From Pandoraea terrigena (GTDB lineage: Bacteria; Pseudomonadota; Gammaproteobacteria; Burkholderiales; Burkholderiaceae), in assembly GCF_902459705.1 (NCBI RefSeq), contig NZ_CABPRU010000003.1, positions 481,767-545,766 on the forward strand: a stretch of DNA of 64,000 nucleotides. Direction: 5' to 3'. The notes beneath the pieces were generated by a model. That model was not told where the DNA came from, did no database searches, and saw nothing but the letters and a program-made list of their open reading frames with translations. The first letter of the stretch is position 1. Each line of letters begins with the position of its first letter. A program made the translations under genes and the position numbers. This document shows, piece by piece, positions 44,319 to 54,019 of this stretch.

Positions 44319-45356
44319 TTAGACCATTTCGGCGTTCTGCCAAAGCAACGGATTACCGTTGGCGCGCGCATAACCCGCCTCGCCCATCAACACGTCGAGG
44401 GCGAGACTCGCGAGATCGTCGGCAACCGGCTCCACGAACGGATCCTTGTCCTGGTAGAAGATCTTGCGATAGCTGTGGCAGTCGTCGCATGACTCCGCCC
44501 GGATCGGGGACGACGCGACGCGTTTGGCCGCCTCGTCGAGCGCCGGACGACCGTCGGCCCTCCTGGCGCCCCCCCCCTCGGCGTGGACTGCCCGCAGGTC
44601 CGCACCCGATGCCGCCGCGTCCCCTGTCTTGTCAAGCACGTGGTACGCAACATGCTGGCTCGCTTCGCAATGCGTGCACTTCACGCGGACCATGTGCCAT
44701 TCGGTCGAGCAAAGCCCGCATGCGAGATACCGGTAGCCCTCATGCGCCCCACCGATACGAACGACACTCGCCACCGGCAGCGTGCCGCACACGGGGCAGA
44801 CATTGGGGACGTCGAGCATCGGCACTTCGCCCGCGTCGAACAGGCTTGCCACGCCCGTCCACAGCACTTGCAGCGCCGCCATCAGGAACGGCGCGCTCGC
44901 CGCGTCGACCCCCTTGCCATGCCCGGCGAGCAACGCTTGCGCTGCCGCGTCGAGCGCGGCCGGACTGGCGGCACGAATGCGCGCGAGCACAGCGCGCACC
45001 GGCGCGGGCAGGTCCGGCTGTGCCGCCACGGCATCGAGCAGTTGCATGAGCAATGGCTGCCACCGGCCGGCGTCGTAACCACCGCTCGCGGGCACGAGCG
45101 GCATACAGTGCAGTTGGGCTTGCTCGATCGACTCGGCCGGTGGACGCTGCGCCGAAAAGGTGTCGAGCACGCGCTGTTGCGCGTCGACAAGCAAGGCCAT
45201 GAAGCGGAGGTAATCGCCTAGCGGGTGGCCGTCGGCCAGTTGGCGCAGACGCGCCGCGCGCGCCGAGAACACTTCGGCGCGTTGCGGCATGCGTAGACGG
45301 GGAATGGCAGTGCGATCGAGCGACTCGATCTGTCCGGGTTCAAGGATGCGTTGCAA
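44319..45356 (-). CDS. fdhE: Formate dehydrogenase accessory protein FdhE
   Basis: The 345-residue cytoplasmic protein is needed to mature formate dehydrogenase. Paired CxxC motifs identify FdhE: CPVCG, CGLC, CTHC and CDDC in the C-terminal half, forming rubredoxin-like iron sites. The end ALDVLMGEAGYARANGNPLLW is typical. Translation starts at TTG 45356 (GAGG upstream) and no better ATG is near. It follows the gamma subunit gene in the fdh-sel operon. Confidence 0.92.
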   Translation of the reverse strand: MQRILEPGQIESLDRTAIPRLRMPQRAEVFSARAARLRQLADGHPLGDYLRFMALLVDAQQRVLDTFSAQRPPAESIEQAQLHCMPLVPASGGYDAGRWQPLLMQLLDAVAAQPDLPAPVRAVLARIRAASPAALDAAAQALLAGHGKGVDAASAPFLMAALQVLWTGVASLFDAGEVPMLDVPNVCPVCGTLPVASVVRIGGAHEGYRYLACGLCSTEWHMVRVKCTHCEASQHVAYHVLDKTGDAAASGADLRAVHAEGGGARRADGRPALDEAAKRVASSPIRAESCDDCHSYRKIFYQDKDPFVEPVADDLASLALDVLMGEAGYARANGNPLLWQNAEMV

Positions 45357-45398
45357 GGTAGCCGGCCTCGTAAGCTCGCCCGGCCACCACGGCCGGAC

Positions 45399-46046
45399 TC
45401 ATTTGTTGAGCTGCTTGTACCAGGCGCGATGGTGCTTCCACGCCCAGCCGCGGGTGACGGTACCGCGCGTCATCGCACGCACGGAACCCTTGATCCAGAT
45501 TGCTGCATAGATGTGCGTAATGATGCCGCAAATCAGCACGAATGCACACACCGCGTGCACGTCTGATGCCAGGCGAATCACCCCGATCGGGAAGTACAGC
45601 GAGAAGTAGGCGCGCCAGATCACGACGCCCGAGAGCAGCAGCCCGATCATGCACAACACCATCACGTAGAAAAGCAGTTTCTGTCCGGCGTTGTAGCGCC
45701 CGACTTCCGGCAGATTCTCTTCGCGATTGTCGAGCACGTCGCCGATCTTCTTCATCCACTCCGTGTCGCGCGACTCGAACTTGTTGTAGCAGCCCAGCCG
45801 CACGGCGAGACAGGCAAAGGCAACGAACATCAACACGCCGACAAACGGATGCAAAATCCGCGTCCACGATCCGCCTCCGAACACATTGGCGAGCCAGAAC
45901 ATCGACGGATGGAACAGCGCGAGCCCGGAGAGCGCCAGCAGAATGAACGTGCCCGCGACAATCCAGTGGTTGATGCGTTGCCCCGCGCTGTAGCGCTCGA
46001 TCAGATCGTCCTTGTCCGCCCGACGATCACTGCGTTCGTTCGACAT
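45399..46046 (-). CDS. Formate dehydrogenase cytochrome b556 (gamma) subunit
   Basis: The 215-residue, four-helix membrane subunit anchors the periplasmic enzyme and carries two haem b groups. RINHWIVAGTFILLALSGLALFHP opens helix 1 with a haem histidine, and HPFVGVLMFVAF, LYFPIGVIRLASDVHAVCAFVLICGIITHIY follow with further histidines. It passes electrons to quinone. It begins 2 bases after the beta stop, with GAGGAGG within the beta coding end. Gene names fdnI, fdoI or fdhC are used for this family. Confidence 0.93.
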   Translation of the reverse strand: MSNERSDRRADKDDLIERYSAGQRINHWIVAGTFILLALSGLALFHPSMFWLANVFGGGSWTRILHPFVGVLMFVAFACLAVRLGCYNKFESRDTEWMKKIGDVLDNREENLPEVGRYNAGQKLLFYVMVLCMIGLLLSGVVIWRAYFSLYFPIGVIRLASDVHAVCAFVLICGIITHIYAAIWIKGSVRAMTRGTVTRGWAWKHHRAWYKQLNK

Positions 46047-46048
46047 GG

Positions 46049-46999
46049 TCAGACCTCCTCGTGCGTGGCGACGCCCTTCTGGCCGTCGGAACCGTCGCCC
46101 TTGCGGGATGCATCGTATCGGCGAGCGGCCGCCTCATCGTCCTCGGTCGTCTCGTTCGGACCGGTCTTGATGTAGTGGAAGAACCCGGCGAGCGCCGTCA
46201 GCGCCATGGCGGCGACGCCCAGCGGTTTAGCGATGCCCTTCCAGAATGCCACCATCGGACTGATCCGCGGATCGTCCGGCAAGCCGTGATACAGCGACGG
46301 CTTGTCGGCATGATGGAGCACATACATCACGTGCGTGCCGCCCACGCCCGCCGGATCGTACAGCCCGGCGTGCTCGAAACCGCGTGACTTCAGGTCTTCG
46401 ATGCGCTCGGCCGCCTGGTCCTTCATGGCGTCCTTGGTGCCGAACAGGATCGCGCCGGTCGGACACGTCTTCACGCACGCCGGTTCCAGTCCGACTGACA
46501 CGCGGTCGGAACACAAGGTGCACTTGTAGGCCTTGTGATCCTTCTGCGAGATGCGCGGGATGTTGAACGGGCATCCGGTGATGCAGTACCCGCAGCCGAT
46601 GCACGCCTCTTCATGGAAGTCGACGATGCCGTTGGCGTATTGCACGATGGCGCCTGGCGACGGGCACGCCTTCAGGCAGCCCGGGTCCTCGCAATGCATG
46701 CAGCCATCCTTGCGGATCAGCCACTCGAGATCGCCCTTCGGGTTCTCGTACTCGGTGAAGCGCATGAGCGTCCACGAGTCGGCCGTCAGGTCCGCCGGGT
46801 TGTCGTACACGCCGACGTTCGTGCCCACCTCGTCGCGCAGGTCGTTCCACTCCATGCACGCCGTCTGGCACGCCTTGCAGCCGATGCATTTCGACGTATC
46901 GATCAGCTTGGCGACGTCCCCCGTGTGCGCCTCGCGCACCGAGGGCGACGGCAACGTGGTGGCCGAGCGCCGTTTGATATCCAGTGATTGCAATGCCAT
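46049..46999 (-). CDS. Formate dehydrogenase iron-sulfur (beta) subunit
   Basis: The 316-residue protein carries four [4Fe-4S] clusters: [57 protein letters not shown] and the C-terminal [10 protein letters not shown], preceded by CTLCSDRV. A single C-terminal helix ([25 protein letters not shown]) anchors it. It moves electrons from the molybdenum subunit to the cytochrome. It lies 9 bases after the alpha gene stop. fdnH, fdoH and fdhB are names in use. Confidence 0.94.
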   Translation of the reverse strand: MALQSLDIKRRSATTLPSPSVREAHTGDVAKLIDTSKCIGCKACQTACMEWNDLRDEVGTNVGVYDNPADLTADSWTLMRFTEYENPKGDLEWLIRKDGCMHCEDPGCLKACPSPGAIVQYANGIVDFHEEACIGCGYCITGCPFNIPRISQKDHKAYKCTLCSDRVSVGLEPACVKTCPTGAILFGTKDAMKDQAAERIEDLKSRGFEHAGLYDPAGVGGTHVMYVLHHADKPSLYHGLPDDPRISPMVAFWKGIAKPLGVAAMALTALAGFFHYIKTGPNETTEDDEAAARRYDASRKGDGSDGQKGVATHEEV

Positions 47000-47008
47000 G
47001 GCGCCCCC

Positions 47009-50000
47009 TTATGCCTTCTCGACTTTCACCAGGAACGACTTGAACTCGGGTGTCTGCGAATTCGCGTCGCCCACGATCGGCGTCAGCGTGTTCGCGAGGA
47101 ACCCGGGTTTGGTCAGTCCCTTGAAGCCCCAGTGAATCGGAATGCCCACGTGATGAATCGTCTTGCCGTCCACCTTGAGCGCACGAATGCGCTTGGTCAC
47201 GACCGCCCGGGCCTTGATGAAGCCGCGATTGGACGAGACCTTGACCGTGTCGCCCGCCACCACACCGATTTCCTTTGCGAGTGCTTCGCCGATCTCGACG
47301 AACTGCTCTGGCTGGATGATCGAATTGAGCAGCGCGTGCTTGGTCCAGTAGTGGAAGTGCTCGGTCAGTCGATACGTCGTCGCCACATAGGGGAACTTGT
47401 CGGCCGTGCCCATCGCGGCCAGATCGTCCGGGAACACGCGGGCGCCCGGATTGTTCGTGGCCTTCGGCTGCTTCGGGTGCAGCGGGTTGTACCCCAGCGG
47501 CGTCTCGAACGGCTCGTAGTGCTCGGGGAACGGCCCCTCGGCCATAGCCCCCTTCGCGAAGAAGCGCGCCACGCCCTCGGGGTTCATGATGAATGGACTC
47601 ATGCCGGCCGCCGGATCCTCGTCGACCTTGAAGTCCGGCACGTCCGCCCCGGTCCAGGCCTTGCCGTTCCACCACACCAGCTTGTGCTTCGGATTGAACG
47701 GCTTGCCCGCGAGGTCGGACGACGCGCGGTTGTAAAGAATGCGACGGTTCGCTGGCCACGCCCACGCCCAGTTCAGCGTCTGCCCGATGCCGGTCGGATC
47801 GCTGTTGTCGCGGCGTGCCATCTGATTACCCGCCTGCGTCCACGCGCCGGCAAAGATCCAGCAGCCCGACGACGTACTGCCGTCGTCCTTCAGTTCGGCA
47901 AACCCCGCCAGTTGCTCGCCGGCCTTGCGGGTGACCTTGGTCGGGTCCTTCGGATCGACCAGGTCCTTGAGCGCACGGCCGTTGTACTCCTTGGCGAGTT
48001 CTTCGGGAGACGGACTCTCCGGCTGGGCGTATGGCCACGACAGGTTGACGATCGGATCGGGGAACTTGCCGCCCTGCGTCTTGTACATCTCGCGCAGGCG
48101 CAGGAACAGCCCGGTCATGATGTCAATGTCCGTGCGTGCTTCGCCCGGCGGCTCGGCCCCCTTCCAGTGCCATTGCAGCCAGCGCCCCGAGTTGACCAGC
48201 GTGCCGTCTTCCTCGGCGAAGCAGGTCGTCGGCAAGCGGAACACCTCCGTCTGGATCTTGCTCGAATCCACGTTGTTGTGCTCGCCAAAGTTCCGCCAGA
48301 ACTCCGACGTCTCCGTCGCCAGCGGATCCATGACGACGAGGAACTTGAGCTTGGCCAGCGCCTGATCCCACTTGAACTTGCCCGGTGCCGCCGCGAGCGG
48401 GTTGAACCCCTGCGCGAGGTAGCCGTTCATCTTGCCCTGGTTCATCAGCTCGAGCACCTGGAGCAAGTCGTAGGGCTTGTCGAGCTTGGGCAGGTAGTCG
48501 TAGGCCCAGTGGTTTTCGGCCGTGGCCGCGTCACCCCACCACGCCTTCATCAGGCTCGCGTAGAACTTCGGATAGTTCTGCCAGTAGCTGAGCTGGTTCG
48601 GACGCAGCGGCTTTTGGGTGCGCGCCGCCAGGTACTGCTCGGCGGTCTGCTCGGCCTGCTTGGGCAACGTCATGTACCCCGGCAGCAAGTCGGTCATCAG
48701 TCCGAGATCGGTCAGCCCCTGGATGTTCGAGTGGCCGCGCAGCGCGTTCATGCCGCCACCGGCCACCCCGATATTGCCCAGCAGAAGTTGCACCATCGCA
48801 CCGGTGCGGATCATCTGCGAGCCGATCGAGTGCTGTGTCCAGCCCAGCGCGTACATGATCGTCATCGTGCGCGTCGGCGTGGAGCACTCGGCGATCAACT
48901 GGTAGACCTGATGGACCTTGTCGGCCGGCGTGCCGCACACGCGCTCGACCATCTCGAGGGTATAGCGCGAGTAGTGCTGCTTCATCAACTGGAACACCGT
49001 GCGCGGGTGCTGCAGCGTCGCGTCGGTGAGGACGTAGCCGTCCGCACCCTTCTGGTAGTCCCAGGTGCTGCGGTCGTAAGTGCGCTTCTCGGCGTTGTAA
49101 CCCGAGTAGATACCGTCTTCGAACGCGAATTCGTCTTTCACGAGGAAGGTGAAATCGGTGTAGTTCTTGACGTATTCGTGCTGGATCTTGTCGTTCGTGA
49201 GCAGGTAGTTGATCAGCCCGCCGAGGAAGACGATATCCGTGCCGGAACGGATCGGGGCGTAGACGTCCGCGACCGATGCCGAACGATTGAAGCGCGGGTC
49301 AACCACGATCAGGCGCGCGTTGTTGCGCGCCTTCGCCTCGGTCACCCATTTGAAACCGCACGGGTGCGCCTCGGCGGCGTTGCCGCCCATGATAAGGACC
49401 AGATCCGCGTTCTTGATGTCGACCCAATGGTTCGTCATCGCACCACGGCCAAACGTCGGGGCAAGACCTGCCACCGTCGGGCCGTGTCAGACACGTGCCT
49501 GGTTGTCGAATCCCAGCATCCCGGTACTGCGGATGACTTTATGCGTGATGTAGCCGACTTCGTTGCTCGAGGCCGACGCGGCCAACATGCTCGTCGTGAC
49601 CCAGCGGTTGACCGTCAGGCCATCGTCCGTTTTCTCGACGAAATTGGCATCGCGATCGTCCTTCATCAACTTGGCGATGCGATCGAGCGCGTCATCCCAG
49701 GAAATCCGCTCCCACTTGTCCGACCCCGGCTTGCGGTATTCCGGATATGTCAGGCGGTTCGGGCTGTGGATGAAGTCGATGAGGCTCGCCCCCTTCGGAC
49801 ACAAGGTGCCGCGATTGATCGGGTGGTCGGGGTCGCCTTCAATGTGGAAAATGCTCTTCGGCGCGTTCATCGCCCCGTCGCCGTAGCTATACATGAGCAG
49901 GCCACAGGCGACGGAACAGTACGGACAGGTGTTACGGGTTTCCGTCGCTCGCGCTAGCTTGAACTGACGGACTTCCGCCAGCGCCGCGTCAGGTGCAAAC

Positions 50001-50077
50001 CCGAGCATTGCCAGGCTGGACCCGGCCAACGTCGCGCCACTCACTTTCAGGAACTGGCGCCTCGACATATTCAGCAT
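47009..50077 (-). CDS. fdnG: Formate dehydrogenase alpha subunit, selenocysteine-containing (in-frame UGA)
   Basis: One 1022-residue protein is encoded through UGA 49489-49487, read as selenocysteine 197 (NQARV-U-HGPTVAG). It is not a broken gene: the frame continues and the flanking residues match E. coli FdnG around Sec196. The N-terminus carries a twin-arginine signal (MSRRQFLKVSG) and a [4Fe-4S] site beginning CPYCSVACGLLMY. The molybdenum bis-MGD domains follow, ending AVVTKRIRAL-KVDGKTIHHVGIPIHWG. The protein oxidises formate in the periplasm. It is first in the fdh-sel operon. FdoG is the other name used for this type. Confidence 0.95.
49457..49476 (-). promoter_or_regulatory. SECIS hairpin after the UGA codon
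   Basis: In the mRNA, C-G-G pairs with C-C-G, a single U is bulged, GGCA pairs with UGCC, and the loop is GGUCU. This is the bulged-U, GGUCU-loop structure that SelB recognises in E. coli fdhF and fdnG. The loop begins 18 bases after the UGA. Confidence 0.9.
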
Positions 50078-50285
50078 GGGGGAAATCTCCTCAAATTTTC
50101 AAGAACTTTGCGGGAGTCCGTTGAGTATAGAGCAAAGATTCATGGTTTTCCGTGACTTAGCACAAACCATGCCGAATGCTGCGACGCAGCGCAAAACGCA
50201 GGAACTTCCTCAACAGTTTGGTATTCTGAGCGTCACTTTGCTCACCGTCCCCCCGGGCATGCACACCTTACCCCCAGAAGATGAC

Positions 50286-50930
50286 GTGACAAACCTGATG
50301 GCATGCCCCAACTGCGACACGCTGCACCGTCGCACGGACGTGCCCCCGCGCGAGGCGGCACGCTGCGTGCGCTGTCACTCGGTGCTTTACCGCGCCCCCG
50401 ATCTGCGCCTGTCGCGCGTACTGGCGCTTACCCTGGCCTGCCTGATCGTGTTCGCCATCGCGAACGCGTTTCCCATCGTCGAGATCGAGGTGCAGGGCAT
50501 CTACACGCGTACTACGCTCATCGGCGCCGCCTGGGCCCTGTACCGCGAAGGCATGTGGCTCGTCGCCTTGCTGGTCTTCACCACCACGGTGCTCTCGCCA
50601 CTCTCGCAATTGCTCGCGCTGGTCCATCTGATTGGCCCGCTCTCGGTCGGGCGACGGCCGTATGCCGTCTTTCACGTGATGCGCGCCATCGAGTTCTGCC
50701 GCCCCTGGGGCATGATCGAAGTGTTCATGCTCGGCGTCCTGGTGTCGCTGGTCAAACTCTCGTCCATGGCCAGCGTGTTGCCCGGCATTGCGTTATGGGC
50801 CTTCGGGGCGCTCACCGTGTTGCTGGCGATGGTGCTGTCTTACGACCTGCGCAATCTCTGGCTCGTGATCGACCACACATCGGACGCCAACGCGGCCAGC
50901 GCCTCGCCATCCCGGACGGTGCCGCGATGA
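50286..50930 (+). CDS. pqiA: Paraquat-inducible protein A, N-terminal-type half
   Basis: The 214-residue inner-membrane protein begins with a zinc-ribbon-like CPNC...CVRC (near residues 7-32) and has four predicted helices (LALTLACLIVFAIANAFP opens the first). E. coli PqiA is one protein of two such units; here each unit is a separate gene. I favour GTG 50286, 5 bases after AGAAG; ATG 50259 and ATG 50298 are alternatives. It overlaps the second pqiA gene by four bases. Confidence 0.82.
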   Translation: MTNLMACPNCDTLHRRTDVPPREAARCVRCHSVLYRAPDLRLSRVLALTLACLIVFAIANAFPIVEIEVQGIYTRTTLIGAAWALYREGMWLVALLVFTTTVLSPLSQLLALVHLIGPLSVGRRPYAVFHVMRAIEFCRPWGMIEVFMLGVLVSLVKLSSMASVLPGIALWAFGALTVLLAMVLSYDLRNLWLVIDHTSDANAASASPSRTVPR

Positions 50931-51571
50931 AATACCTCACCGCCAAGGACGCCGGACTGGTGGCGTGCACCGCATGCGGACGGCTCTCACGCCACGTCGA
51001 GACGCTCGAGACGGCGCGCTGCCCACGCTGCGGCGCGATCCTGCACCAGCGCAAGATCGACAGTCTCACGCGTACCTGGGCCTTGCTGATCGCGGCCGCG
51101 ATCCTTTACATTCCCGCCAACGTCCTGCCCATGATGCAGACGCGCTCGCTGCTCGGGAATTCCAGCGACACGATCATGAGCGGGGTGATCTATTTCTGGA
51201 TCAACGGCGAGTACGATCTGGCCATCGTCGTCTTCACGGCCAGCATTCTCGTGCCGATGCTCAAGCTTATTGCGCTGTCGCTGCTGTGCCTCACCGCGCA
51301 GCGCGGCGCGCGCTGGAAACCGCATCAACGCACCAAGCTTTATCACATGATCGAGTTCATCGGCCGCTGGTCGATGCTCGATGTCTTCGTCGTCGCGCTG
51401 ATGGTCGCGCTCGTGAACATCCAGTCGCTGGCCGTGATCCAGGCCGGTCCCGGCATCGTGGCGTTCGGCTCGGTGGTCGTGCTCACGATGCTCGCCTCGA
51501 TGCAGTTCGACCCCCGCTTGATCTGGGATCAGATCCGCGACGACGATACCGAACAGGACGATCATGACTGA
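50927..51571 (+). CDS. pqiA: Paraquat-inducible protein A, second half-size copy
   Basis: The 214-residue protein has paired CxxC (CTACG and CPRCG near residues 14-36), then four helices, including LIAAAILYIPANVLPMMQTRSLLG and YDLAIVVFTASILVPMLKLIALSLLC. It is the counterpart of the C-terminal unit of E. coli PqiA. ATGA overlap links it to the previous gene, and it overlaps pqiB by 8 bases. The four-gene set should be translated together. Confidence 0.88.
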   Translation: MKYLTAKDAGLVACTACGRLSRHVETLETARCPRCGAILHQRKIDSLTRTWALLIAAAILYIPANVLPMMQTRSLLGNSSDTIMSGVIYFWINGEYDLAIVVFTASILVPMLKLIALSLLCLTAQRGARWKPHQRTKLYHMIEFIGRWSMLDVFVVALMVALVNIQSLAVIQAGPGIVAFGSVVVLTMLASMQFDPRLIWDQIRDDDTEQDDHD

Positions 51572-53225
51572 CCCGAACGATCCGCAAGCCCCCAAGGCGC
51601 CGCCGCCCGGTGCCGGCGAACTGCCCACGCCGGTCATCGAGCCGCGCAAACGCTGGGCACCGTCGCTCGTCTGGCTGATCCCGCTGGTGGCGGCCGTGAT
51701 CGGCCTGTCGCTCGTCGCCAAGGCAATCATCGAGCGGGGCCCGAGCGTCGTCATCGATTTCAAGACGGCCGAAGGCCTCGAAGCCGGCAAGACGAAGGTG
51801 AAGTACAAGGAAGTCGATATCGGCACCGTCAAGAACATCGAGCTGTCCGAAGACCTGTCGCATGTGCGCGTGACCGTCGACCTGACCGAGAATGCCAAGC
51901 GATTCGCGGTCAAGGACTCGCGTTGGTGGGTGGTGCGTCCGCGCGTGGCGGGCGGCAGCGTCTCCGGCCTGTCCACGCTGCTCTCGGGCGCCTATATCGG
52001 TGCCGACGCCGGCAAGTCGAACGACGCGTCGAATCATTTCGTGGGACTCGAAGTGCCGCCGGTCGTCTCCAGCGGCCAGCCGGGCAAGCCGTTCGTGCTG
52101 CATGCGGCGGACATCGGCTCGCTCGACATCGGCTCACCGATCTATTACCGCCGCATCCAGGTCGGTCAGGTCGAAGCCTTCTCGCTCGACCCGGATGGCA
52201 AGGGCGTGACGCTGCGCGTGTTCGTCCAAGCGCCCTACGACCAGTACGTCGGCTCCAACACGCGCTTCTGGCATGCGAGCGGCATCGACCTGCGGCTCGA
52301 TTCGAACGGCTTCCAGGTCAATACGCAGTCGCTGGCGTCGGTGGTCATCGGCGGCATCGCGTTCCAGGCGCCGAACGAGTCTGGCGCGGGCGTGATGGCC
52401 AAGGCGGGCCAGGAATTCCGCCTGGCGCCCGACGAAACCACGGCCATGAAGGCCCCCGACACGCACCCGATGACGGTCGTGTTCCGCTTCCAGCAGTCGT
52501 TGCGCGGCCTGGCGGTGGGCGCGCCGGTGGATTTCCGCGGTATTACGCTGGGCGAAGTCACATCGATCGGCGTGGAATTCGATCAGGCGACCAAGCGGAT
52601 CAGCATGCCGGTGACGGTCGAAGTCTATCCGGATCGCCTGCGTCGCCGCGACCCGAAGAACAATCTGCCGTCGAACGAACTCGCCAGTCGCCAGATCCTG
52701 AATTCGCTCGTCGCGCGCGGTCTGCGCGGCCAGTTGCGTACCGGCAATCTGTTGACGGGCCAGTTGTACGTGGCGCTCGACTTCTTCCCGAACGCCAAGC
52801 CCGCCAAGGCGGAGGAAGTCGACAACGTGGTGCTCGTGCCGACCGTGCCCAACACGCTCGACCAGTTGCAGCTCCAGATCGCCGACATAGCGACCAAGCT
52901 CGACAAGATTCCGTTCGACAGTATCGGCCAGAACCTCGATGCGTCGCTGCGCAAGCTCGACAAGACGCTCGACAGCGCGCAGGGCCTGTTCCGCCAGCTC
53001 GACGGCGAGATCGCGCCGGAGGCGAAGGCCACGCTGAGCGAGGCGAAGAAGAGCTTCGGCGCCGCCGAGCGCACCCTCTCCGAAGACGCTCCGGTGCAAC
53101 AGGACGTTCGTCAGGCCATGCAGGAACTGACCAAGACCCTGCGCTCGCTGGGTACACTCGCCGAGTATCTGCAGCTGCACCCCGAGGCATTGCTGCGTGG
53201 CAAACCCAAGGACCCGCAACCATGA
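51564..53225 (+). CDS. pqiB: Intermembrane transport protein PqiB (MCE domains)
   Basis: The 553-residue protein has one N-terminal helix (SLVWLIPLVAAVIGLSLVAKAI) and three MCE domains. The first begins VVIDFKTAEGLEAGKTKVKYKEVDIGTVKNIEL, the second GSPIYYRRIQVGQVEAF, the third APVDFRGITLGEVTSIG. A long C-terminal helix follows and would form a needle-like tube bridging the periplasm. It is proposed to move lipids between membranes. It is coupled to PqiA and the PqiC lipoprotein. Confidence 0.92.
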   Translation: MTDPNDPQAPKAPPPGAGELPTPVIEPRKRWAPSLVWLIPLVAAVIGLSLVAKAIIERGPSVVIDFKTAEGLEAGKTKVKYKEVDIGTVKNIELSEDLSHVRVTVDLTENAKRFAVKDSRWWVVRPRVAGGSVSGLSTLLSGAYIGADAGKSNDASNHFVGLEVPPVVSSGQPGKPFVLHAADIGSLDIGSPIYYRRIQVGQVEAFSLDPDGKGVTLRVFVQAPYDQYVGSNTRFWHASGIDLRLDSNGFQVNTQSLASVVIGGIAFQAPNESGAGVMAKAGQEFRLAPDETTAMKAPDTHPMTVVFRFQQSLRGLAVGAPVDFRGITLGEVTSIGVEFDQATKRISMPVTVEVYPDRLRRRDPKNNLPSNELASRQILNSLVARGLRGQLRTGNLLTGQLYVALDFFPNAKPAKAEEVDNVVLVPTVPNTLDQLQLQIADIATKLDKIPFDSIGQNLDASLRKLDKTLDSAQGLFRQLDGEIAPEAKATLSEAKKSFGAAERTLSEDAPVQQDVRQAMQELTKTLRSLGTLAEYLQLHPEALLRGKPKDPQP

Positions 53226-53908
53226 CGATGCCGCCCCCAATGCCCCATAGCCAGCGCCGCCGGGCGATGCCGATGGTCGGCGCCGTGCTGGTCACCCTCG
53301 CCCTGACGCTCGCCGGATGTGCGTCGCCGCCAGCGCGCTTCTACACGCTGACCGACGCCGCCGGCGCCGCCGGCGCGGGCAGTCCCGCCACGACTGGCGC
53401 GAACGTGCCGACCGCGCCCTATGCGATCGAAGTCTCGCCAGTCGCCGTGCCCGAGCAGGTCGACCGGCCGCAACTCGTTGTCACGCGCGGCGGCGGCCGC
53501 GTCGACATTCTGGAGGAATCGCGCTGGGCCGCCCCGCTCAAGACCGAGCTGACGTCGACGATCTCGCGCAACCTCACGCAGCACCTTGGGGCGATGGACG
53601 TCTATGGCCTGCCGCGGGCCGACGGCCTCACCGTCTACCGCGTCTCGACATCGGTGCAGCGCTTCGAGTCCGTGCCGGGCGGGCAGGCGGCACTCACGGC
53701 GGTCTGGAGCGTTCGCAGGGTACCGGGCGACGTCGTCGTCACTTGCCGCTTTGCGGGCACCGCGCCCGCCTCGGGGGACGACGGTGGCACAGACGGCATC
53801 GATGGGGTTGTCGCGGCGCAACGCCAGCTCGCCGACCGGCTGGCGCTCGGCATCGGCAACGCCATTGCCGCGAGCGCGCAAGGCACCACGCCGCACTGCG
53901 AGCGCTGA
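53222..53908 (+). CDS. pqiC: PqiC-type outer-membrane lipoprotein
   Basis: The 228-residue protein starts with a lipoprotein signal: basic head QRRRAMP, hydrophobic MVGAVLVTLALTLAGC with lipobox LAGC, cysteine at residue 33. The PqiC/ABC-type transport auxiliary domain follows (FYTL, then EVSPVAVPEQVDRPQLV, then SRWAAPLKTELTSTISRNL). It would dock PqiB at the outer membrane. Its start overlaps the pqiB stop by four bases. Confidence 0.88.
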   Translation: MTMPPPMPHSQRRRAMPMVGAVLVTLALTLAGCASPPARFYTLTDAAGAAGAGSPATTGANVPTAPYAIEVSPVAVPEQVDRPQLVVTRGGGRVDILEESRWAAPLKTELTSTISRNLTQHLGAMDVYGLPRADGLTVYRVSTSVQRFESVPGGQAALTAVWSVRRVPGDVVVTCRFAGTAPASGDDGGTDGIDGVVAAQRQLADRLALGIGNAIAASAQGTTPHCER

Positions 53909-54019
53909 ACACAGTCTAGGCGGTCGTCACGCTGCGGTTGTCCTTGATGCAGGCCTCGGGGGCAGGTCAAGACGCGGGCTGATTCGAAGTGTGTGCGGGT
54001 GAAGCCGTCATCCGCGTGC

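Noticed and set aside
46988..49957. Long plus-strand open frame (989 codons) opposite the formate dehydrogenase alpha and beta genes
   Set aside because: The opposite strand encodes highly conserved enzymes including the selenocysteine site; the plus-strand product is low-complexity and has no recognisable fold.
49475..50077. Formate dehydrogenase alpha gene interrupted by a stop codon (pseudogene)
   Set aside because: The stop is UGA at the selenocysteine position, with a matching SECIS hairpin and local selA, selB and selC.
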